Assembly (NCBI GenBank): GCA_023488865.1
Contig: JAMDDG010000275.1
Location: forward strand, 1-11,804
Reading direction: 5' to 3'
Length of the DNA stretch: 11,804 nucleotides
Origin: Bacteroidota bacterium
Lineage (GTDB): Bacteria; Bacteroidota; Bacteroidia; Bacteroidales; Prolixibacteraceae
Below the pieces are notes generated by a model. The model saw only the letters and a list, made by a program, of their open reading frames with translations, was not told the origin of the DNA and ran no database searches. The position numbers and the translations under genes were made by a program. Below, in pieces: positions 7,414 to 11,804 of the stretch. Every line of letters starts with the position of its first letter. The stretch's first letter is position 1.

Positions 7414-7782
7414 ATGGATTGTATTCTTGAAATGCGCAAAATAGCTATTGCCAAAGGAGGGAAATGCTTATCACCTTATTATACAAATAATAAGGTAAAA
7501 CTTCTTTGGGAATGCAGTTGTGGCCACCAGTGGTTTGCAACACCTTTTAGCATTAAAGTCAGGAATAGCTGGTGCCCAGTTTGTGCTGGCAACCAGGCTT
7601 TTGGAATGGATTCCATGCATAAATTGGCAGAAAAGAAACAAGGGAAATGCCTTTCTTCAATGTATAGGAATTGTAAGACAAAAATGCTATGGCTATGTCA
7701 CGACGGACATCAGTTTCAAATAACACCTTACAACGTTATGCGGGGAAAGTGGTGTCCCTATTGCCGTTCTACCATAGTTTAA
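7414..7782 (+). CDS. Tandem treble-clef zinc-finger protein (DUF4379-like)
   Basis: The product has 122 residues with no signal or membrane helix, so it is cytoplasmic. It consists of two copies of one unit. Copy 1 is at about 11-57 (G-K-C-L-S, L-W-E-C34-x3-H38-x-W, W-C54-P-x-C57). Copy 2 is at about 72-117 (G-K-C-L-S, L-W-L-C95-x3-H99-x-F, W-C114-P-x-C117). Each has a C-x3-H ... C-P-x-C set able to bind one zinc in a treble-clef fold. The G-H-x-W ... C-P-x-C signature recalls DUF4379/'zinc-ribbon' domains, often found near nucleases or in nucleic-acid-binding proteins. The start is only 5 bases after the PII-like stop, and the operon terminator begins 14 bases after its own stop, so it is the last gene of the efflux unit. 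No catalytic domain is attached. Metal buffering, DNA/RNA binding or partnering PII are possible; the function is unknown. Confidence 0.8.
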   Translation: MDCILEMRKIAIAKGGKCLSPYYTNNKVKLLWECSCGHQWFATPFSIKVRNSWCPVCAGNQAFGMDSMHKLAEKKQGKCLSSMYRNCKTKMLWLCHDGHQFQITPYNVMRGKWCPYCRSTIV

Positions 7783-7796
7783 AAGTTTAATTGGAA

Positions 7797-7828
7797 CTGG
7801 TGGGGGATATAAAACCCCACCAGGTTTT
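7797..7828 (+). terminator. Rho-independent terminator closing the efflux operon
   Basis: CTGGTGGGG (7797-7805) pairs exactly with CCCCACCAG (7815-7823) around a 9-base A/T-rich loop. It is followed by G and TTTT, with a further T-rich stretch to about 7840. This is the strongest hairpin in the window and separates the efflux operon from the AlbA_2 gene. Because it lies upstream of 7857, it also argues against a longer start for that gene at 7791. Confidence 0.88.
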
Positions 7829-7856
7829 AACTCTATTTTCATGTAATATTTCAACT

Positions 7857-8618
7857 ATGAAAACATATTTCAAAAGACTATTTATTTGGCAGCTTGCCGG
7901 AGGAGGTATCTTTCTTCTTGTACTTTCTCCAGTGCTATTGGCTGTTTACCAATATGAGTTCTCTAGTCATCAAATCTCATTTGAGCAGAATTTACTCGAT
8001 ATTTATCAGCAACTTTTATTTCCTGATGATATTGATATTCCGATATTGAATATAATTATTTCGACAATAGGCACCATAATAGGTACCTTACTTTACTCTT
8101 TGAAAAGACGAATTTCAGTCAAGAACCTTTCTACTTCAGATATTATTACTCTCATTGAAAAGGGAGAAAACGCAAAAGTTGAGTTTAAATCATCTCTTCG
8201 GTACGATTATAGGCAGATAAAAACAAACAAAAATCTGGAGGATGTAATATTGAAATCAATTGCTGGGTTTTTAAATAGCGATGGTGGGGTCCTTTTAATT
8301 GGAGTGAATGATGATGGTGAGATTTTGGGAATTGCGAATGACTTTTGGTCATTGAAAACCAAGACTAAAGATGGTTTTGAACAAAGGCTAATGCTAATTA
8401 TATCAAACGCCTTTGGAAAAGATATCTGCACCAAAATACATGTTTCCTTTCATGAAATCGAGAATAAGGATGTTTGTTCGCTATTAATTGAAAGATCTAA
8501 GCGGCCTATTTATTTTAGAGACAACAATCAAACTATCTTCTTTTTACGGACAGGAAACGTAACCAACCCTCTTTCAACAAGTGAAACTGTTGAATACTTA
8601 GAGTCAAAGAATACATAA
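7857..8618 (+). CDS. Membrane-anchored Schlafen/AlbA_2-domain protein
   Basis: The product has 253 residues from the ATG at 7857, chosen because a longer in-frame start at 7791 would place the upstream terminator inside the coding region. Two predicted helices (about 10-31 and 62-82) are followed by K-R-R, so both ends should be cytoplasmic with a short acidic periplasmic loop between them. Residues about 90-250 match the AlbA_2/Schlafen ATP-binding fold: G-E-N-A-K-V-E-F-K (103-111), an A-G-F-L-N-S-D-G-G-V-L-L-I-G-V core, and the closing F-F-L-R-T-G-N ... L-S-T-S-E-T motif. AlbA_2 domains occur in transcription regulators, helicase-linked proteins and phage defence. Carrying one on a two-helix anchor is less common, and no helicase or winged helix is attached. 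The SPFH lipoprotein gene follows after 38 bases. The function is unknown; a membrane-tethered nucleic-acid or nucleotide sensor is possible. Confidence 0.8.
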   Translation: MKTYFKRLFIWQLAGGGIFLLVLSPVLLAVYQYEFSSHQISFEQNLLDIYQQLLFPDDIDIPILNIIISTIGTIIGTLLYSLKRRISVKNLSTSDIITLIEKGENAKVEFKSSLRYDYRQIKTNKNLEDVILKSIAGFLNSDGGVLLIGVNDDGEILGIANDFWSLKTKTKDGFEQRLMLIISNAFGKDICTKIHVSFHEIENKDVCSLLIERSKRPIYFRDNNQTIFFLRTGNVTNPLSTSETVEYLESKNT

Positions 8619-8621
8619 CAG

Positions 8622-8638
8622 TGTCTTAGATTGTCTTA
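8622..8638 (+). repeat. Short direct repeat, TGTCTTA twice, 10-bp period
   Basis: TGTCTTA occurs at 8622-8628 and again at 8632-8638, one helical turn apart, between the AlbA_2 stop and the SPFH start. A third copy lies at 7049-7055, just before the PII-like gene. It could be a protein-binding site, but 7-mers are common enough in AT-rich DNA for chance. Confidence 0.25.
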
Positions 8639-8656
8639 TTGCTAAAAATTAAGATC

Positions 8657-9532
8657 ATGAAAAAAATACAATTTGTTTACTTGATAGCAGCAATAGCTGC
8701 TTTACTGAGCAGTTGTGCTGTTATTCGCCCCGGCGAAGTCGGATTAAAAGTAAAGTATGGCAAAATTAAGCCAGATATTATGACTCCTGGTATATATGCC
8801 AGAGGTATTTTGGGAACCAGAATCGAACGTTTTGATACTCGAGTTATTGAATATTCGAAAAAGCTTGGATTTCATAGCAAAGAAGGGATAGAAGTAACTT
8901 CAGAATTGACCCTGCTTTATCATTTAGTACCTGATTCTGTCCAAAGCATTTATAAGAAATTTAATGGCTATTACCAGAACACTCTTATTATTAATAATCT
9001 CATTGCTGCATTGCGACAGGAGGGACTCAACCATAATGCCATCGAACTTATTACCCAACGTGCGGAGATTGAAAATTCCATTAAGGAAAAACTTATCACG
9101 ACTATTGGTAAATATGGCTTCTCTGTTGATTTGGTCCTTATTAAGGAGATTGACTTGCCTGACGAAATAACTAAGATAATACAATCAAAATTAACTGCAG
9201 AACAGGTATCTAAAAAAACCGAGATCGATTTGGGAATTCAAAGGAAAAATCTCAATTACCAGATTGAAAAGGAAAAGATGGAAGCTGAATTGGAAGTTGC
9301 TAAACAGCGAATAGCGCTCGACTTTGTCATTGAAAAACAGAAGAAAGAGTCAGAGCGGTTACTGATAGAGTCAGAAGCAATAAAAAAATCTCAGGATATG
9401 TTGAATTCATCGCTCACCGATAAACTAATTCAGTTTAAAGCGCTGGATATTACCAAGGATCTGGTAAAGTCGCCAAATGCTAAAATTATCATCACCGACG
9501 GAAAATCTTCGGTAATACTAAGTGATAAATAG
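8657..9532 (+). CDS. SPFH/prohibitin-like lipoprotein
   Basis: The product has 291 residues from the ATG at 8657; a TTG 18 bases upstream is in frame but less likely. The N-terminus is a lipoprotein signal with lipobox L17-S18-S19-C20. The residues after Cys are A-V-I, with no acidic surface-export signal, so anchoring in the inner membrane facing the periplasm is likely. The SPFH/Band 7 domain begins almost at once (R-P-G-E-V-G-L-K-V-K-Y-G-K) and extends to about residue 180. A charged coiled coil (about 180-250, rich in K and E) and a compact tail follow. Family members form rings or cages that organise membrane proteins and their proteases. Bacteroidota have many lipid-anchored versions. 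It lies between the AlbA_2 membrane protein and the metal ATPase. Any scaffold role for the ATPase is inference. Confidence 0.88.
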   Translation: MKKIQFVYLIAAIAALLSSCAVIRPGEVGLKVKYGKIKPDIMTPGIYARGILGTRIERFDTRVIEYSKKLGFHSKEGIEVTSELTLLYHLVPDSVQSIYKKFNGYYQNTLIINNLIAALRQEGLNHNAIELITQRAEIENSIKEKLITTIGKYGFSVDLVLIKEIDLPDEITKIIQSKLTAEQVSKKTEIDLGIQRKNLNYQIEKEKMEAELEVAKQRIALDFVIEKQKKESERLLIESEAIKKSQDMLNSSLTDKLIQFKALDITKDLVKSPNAKIIITDGKSSVILSDK

Positions 9533-9543
9533 AAATAAGAACG

Positions 9544-9590
9544 GGAGAAGCTTTGCTCCATATGTTTTTGTGAACAACCGGAACTTCCGG
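9544..9590. promoter_or_regulatory. Structured intergenic region before the metal ATPase, with perfect 13-bp dyad
   Basis: In the 93 bases between the SPFH and ATPase genes, GGAG (9544-9547) can pair with CTCC (9556-9559). Further on, CCGGAA-C-TTCCGG (9578-9590) is a perfect dyad. TATGTTTT (9561-9568) lies between them and is one base off the -7 consensus. The dyad would be downstream of such a promoter, an operator-like position. With no T run after it, a terminator is unlikely. Confidence 0.4.
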
Positions 9591-9625
9591 GACAAGGTTT
9601 AATCCCATTATTCAAAAATGAAATA

Positions 9626-11713
9626 ATGAAAAAATATAAGTTAAATAATTTAGATTGTGCTTCATGTGCTTCAAAGATTGAAGATAATCTGGCTAAACTG
9701 GAAGTTGTAAAATTTATAGCTGTAAATTTTGCGAATGCCACCATGACCATTGATACCAGCAATATCGAAAAGGTTAAAGCCCGAATAAAAGAGATAGAGC
9801 CGGAGGTTGAAGTGGAAGATCATGATAAAGAGAAAGTATTAGTTTCGGTAAGTGAACTTGCTGAAAATAAATGGACAATAATTAAAGCTTTTGTTGGCCT
9901 GGCATTGCTGCTTATCGGATTGATATTTGAAGAAAAGCTTCACAACACTCCATCTGAAATAGCAGAATATGCCGTATATGTTACTGCCTACCTCATTGTG
10001 GGTTGGAAAGTGATAGCTTCGGCCGTAAAGAATATCATCAGGGGACAATTTTTTGATGAGCAGTTTTTAATGACCATAGCCACACTCGGAGCTTTTGCGA
10101 TTCATCAAATGCCCGAAGCAGTAGCGGTTATGCTATTTTACGTGACCGGTGAATTGTTTCAGGACATTGCAGTTGGTCGCTCCCGCAAATCAATCAAATC
10201 GTTACTTGAAATCAAGCCCGATTATGCCAACCTGAAGTCGGGCATGGAAATAATAAAAGTTTCCCCCGAAGAAGTTAAGGTCGGTGATACCATCATTGTG
10301 AAGGCTGGTGAGAAAGTTCCACTCGACGGAACAATACTTGAAGGCACTTCGTTTGTTGACACTGCAGCATTGACAGGCGAAAGTGTTCCCAGAAAAGTAA
10401 AAGAAAAAGACGAAGTGATGGCAGGTATGATCAATCAATCCGGTTTACTGACTATTAAAGTCAATAAATTATTTGACGAGTCATCTGTATCCAGAATACT
10501 TGAGTTGGTGGAAAATGCCACTTCGCAAAAAGCAGAAACTGAAAAATTCATCACAACTTTTGCAAGGTATTATACGCCGATAGTGGTTATTGGCGCTTTG
10601 TTGATGGCTGTTTTGCCTCCACTTTTATTTAGCGGACAAACTTTCAACGAGTGGATTTACCGCGCCTTGGTTGTGTTGGTCATTTCCTGCCCCTGTGCGT
10701 TGGTTATCAGTATTCCTTTGGGTTATTTTGGTGGAGTTGGGTTGGCATCTCGTAAGGGAATCCTGGTGAAAGGCTCTAATTTTCTGGACGCTCTGACACG
10801 GGTAACAACTGTGGTGTTTGATAAAACAGGCACACTCACAAAGGGCGAGTTTAAGGTTTCGGATGTTGTTATTTCCAATGGATTTTCGAAAGAAGAAATT
10901 TTGGAATATGCTGCTTATGCGGAAGTTAACTCGAACCATCCGGTAGCACAATCTATTACCGAGGCGTATCAGAATAAGATTGACACCGCCAAAATCACAC
11001 AAACCGAAGAAATTTCCGGGCATGGCATTAAGGCTGTTGTTGATGGCAAAACAATTCTTGCCGGCAATGATAAGCTATTGCACAAGGAAAACATTGAACA
11101 TCCGGTTTGTCAGGTTGATGGAACGGTAGTGCATGTTGCAATCGATAGTATTTATGCCGGGTATATCATTATTTCCGACAGTTTGAAGGACGATGCGATT
11201 GAAGCGATTGAGAACTTAAAAGCGAAGAAAATTCAAACGGTCATGCTCACCGGGGATAATCAATATGCCGCTCAAGCCTTTGCAAAAAAGTTAGGAATTG
11301 ACCGGTTTTACCCGGAACTGCTACCTGAAGATAAAGTCAAACACATCGAACAATTAATAGCAGAAAACAAAGGTGGCAAAGTTGCATTTGTTGGCGACGG
11401 AATAAACGATGCTCCGGTCATTGCCCGTGCGGACATTGGAATAGCTATGGGAGCGCTTGGTTCCGATGCGGCAATCGAGACTGCCGATGTGGTGCTGATG
11501 ACAGATTCACCATCGAAAGTTGCCCTGGCCATTGATGTAGCTAATACGACACGGAACATTGTATGGCAGAATATCTATTTTGCAATGGGCGTGAAACTGA
11601 CTTTCATAATTCTCGGCATATTTGGTATCGCCACCATGTGGGAAGCTGTTTTCGGGGATATGGGCGTTGCTTTGATCGCGATTTTTAATGCCCTGAGGAT
11701 ATTAAGAAAATAG
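9626..11713 (+). CDS. cadA: P1B-2-type Zn/Cd/Pb-exporting ATPase
   Basis: The product has 695 residues. One HMA domain with D10-C11-A-S-C14 occupies about 1-70. Eight helices are expected: about 84-101, 113-132, 146-182 (two), 313-336, 347-368, 645-665 and 672-690. The actuator T-G-E-S is at 250-253, the C-P-C metal site at 355-357 in helix 6, the phosphorylated D399 in D-K-T-G-T, the HP nucleotide-site motif at H438-P439, and the hinge G-D-G-I-N-D at 590-595. K658 and D678 in the last two helices match the residues that, with CPC, mark Zn/Cd/Pb ATPases (ZntA K693 and D714) rather than Cu ATPases. It pumps divalent soft metals from cytoplasm to periplasm at the cost of ATP. No His- or Cys-rich tail is present. 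All motifs are intact, so it should be active. Base composition rises towards the 3' end. The ynfA-like gene follows after 36 bases. Confidence 0.95.
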   Translation: MKKYKLNNLDCASCASKIEDNLAKLEVVKFIAVNFANATMTIDTSNIEKVKARIKEIEPEVEVEDHDKEKVLVSVSELAENKWTIIKAFVGLALLLIGLIFEEKLHNTPSEIAEYAVYVTAYLIVGWKVIASAVKNIIRGQFFDEQFLMTIATLGAFAIHQMPEAVAVMLFYVTGELFQDIAVGRSRKSIKSLLEIKPDYANLKSGMEIIKVSPEEVKVGDTIIVKAGEKVPLDGTILEGTSFVDTAALTGESVPRKVKEKDEVMAGMINQSGLLTIKVNKLFDESSVSRILELVENATSQKAETEKFITTFARYYTPIVVIGALLMAVLPPLLFSGQTFNEWIYRALVVLVISCPCALVISIPLGYFGGVGLASRKGILVKGSNFLDALTRVTTVVFDKTGTLTKGEFKVSDVVISNGFSKEEILEYAAYAEVNSNHPVAQSITEAYQNKIDTAKITQTEEISGHGIKAVVDGKTILAGNDKLLHKENIEHPVCQVDGTVVHVAIDSIYAGYIIISDSLKDDAIEAIENLKAKKIQTVMLTGDNQYAAQAFAKKLGIDRFYPELLPEDKVKHIEQLIAENKGGKVAFVGDGINDAPVIARADIGIAMGALGSDAAIETADVVLMTDSPSKVALAIDVANTTRNIVWQNIYFAMGVKLTFIILGIFGIATMWEAVFGDMGVALIAIFNALRILRK

Positions 11714-11749
11714 GATTATAAAATAATTTAACATCAAAAAGGCAAGAAT

Positions 11750-11804
11750 ATGTCGATAGTAAAAACAATGGGGATATTCATCCTGGCAGGACTTTGCGAA
11801 ATCG
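11750..11804 (+). CDS. ynfA: YnfA/UPF0060-like inner-membrane protein, first 18 codons (cut by window edge)
   Basis: An ATG at 11750 opens a frame that runs off the right edge. The visible residues (M-S-I-V-K-T then a hydrophobic stretch ending L-A-G-L-C-E-I) resemble the start of YnfA-family proteins, where K-T-x-x-x-F and A-L-C/A-E-I-x-G in the first helix are typical. YnfA proteins are about 108-residue, four-helix membrane proteins related to small multidrug exporters. The 36-base spacing from the ATPase gene suggests co-transcription. Only one helix is visible, so the family call is tentative. Confidence 0.6.
   Translation, partial: MSIVKTMGIFILAGLCEI

Noticed and set aside
7520..7723. 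Alternative-frame ORF in the zinc-finger gene
   Set aside because: It overlaps a frame with two repeated C-x3-H/C-P-x-C sites and has no features itself.
7791..7856. Earlier in-frame ATG for the AlbA_2 gene
   Set aside because: The added 22 codons translate the strong terminator hairpin. The ATG at 7857 fits the membrane-protein N-terminus.
8639..8656. TTG start for the SPFH gene
   Set aside because: The ATG at 8657 gives a standard lipoprotein signal, so the TTG adds only 6 residues without need.
9618..9628. Two-codon frame (ATG AAA stop) overlapping the ATPase start; the same pattern occurs at 771-779 before the TRASH-like gene
   Set aside because: Such patterns arise easily by chance in AT-rich DNA around ATGA/TAATG. 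Nothing indicates translation.
10625..11023. Minus-strand open frames within the metal ATPase gene
   Set aside because: The + strand has all ATPase motifs, and the antisense frame shows no recognisable domain.
1..11804. CRISPR arrays, tRNA or rRNA genes, insertion sequences, integrases, attachment sites
   Set aside because: Both strands were read for regular repeats, tRNA-like arms and transposase motifs, and none were seen.

Overview
The window reads as a metal-resistance region from a member of the Bacteroidota. The evidence is an AT-rich sequence, starts with little or no Shine-Dalgarno sequence, a TAnnTTTG-type -7 promoter element, lipoprotein signals of the SSC type, and a heavy-metal RND pump fused to its own outer-membrane factor. 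This architecture is familiar from Bacteroidota. No rRNA, tRNA, CRISPR array, transposase or integrase is visible, and no gene-free stretch exceeds 300 bases. All supported genes are on the + strand.

Region 1 (1-300) holds the C-terminal half of a Fur-family metalloregulator whose N-terminus lies off the left edge. It is followed by a perfect 15-bp palindrome (TGCAAC-TAG-GTTGCA) just upstream of a consensus-like -7 element. This looks like an operator/promoter for what follows.

Region 2 (310-7782) looks like one efflux operon. Its genes are a His-rich membrane-anchored or exported small protein, a single-pass membrane protein with a TRASH-like Cys motif, and a 48-residue membrane micro-ORF whose stop codon overlaps the next start (ATGA). 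Then come a 1466-residue CzcA/CusA-type RND pump fused to a TolC-like outer-membrane factor through an internal signal-peptide-like helix, a lipoprotein membrane-fusion adaptor, a PII-like protein without the uridylylation tyrosine, and a protein built of two tandem treble-clef zinc-finger repeats. A strong 9-bp stem-loop terminator (7797-7828) closes the unit.

Region 3 (7857-11804) has a membrane-anchored Schlafen/AlbA_2-domain protein, an SPFH/prohibitin-like lipoprotein, a P1B-2-type Zn/Cd/Pb-exporting ATPase with one HMA domain, and the first 18 codons of a YnfA-like membrane protein cut by the right edge. The intergenic region before the ATPase carries a perfect 13-bp dyad, and the 3' part of the ATPase gene is visibly richer in GC than the efflux operon.

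Working model (inference): the P-type ATPase moves divalent metal from cytoplasm to periplasm and the RND-OEP/adaptor complex moves it out of the cell. The His-rich, TRASH and micro-ORF products may sense or bind metal at the membrane. The PII-like protein would link pump activity to nucleotide or metal status, and the Fur-type protein would control transcription. The double zinc-finger gene and the AlbA_2/SPFH pair are the least explained parts.
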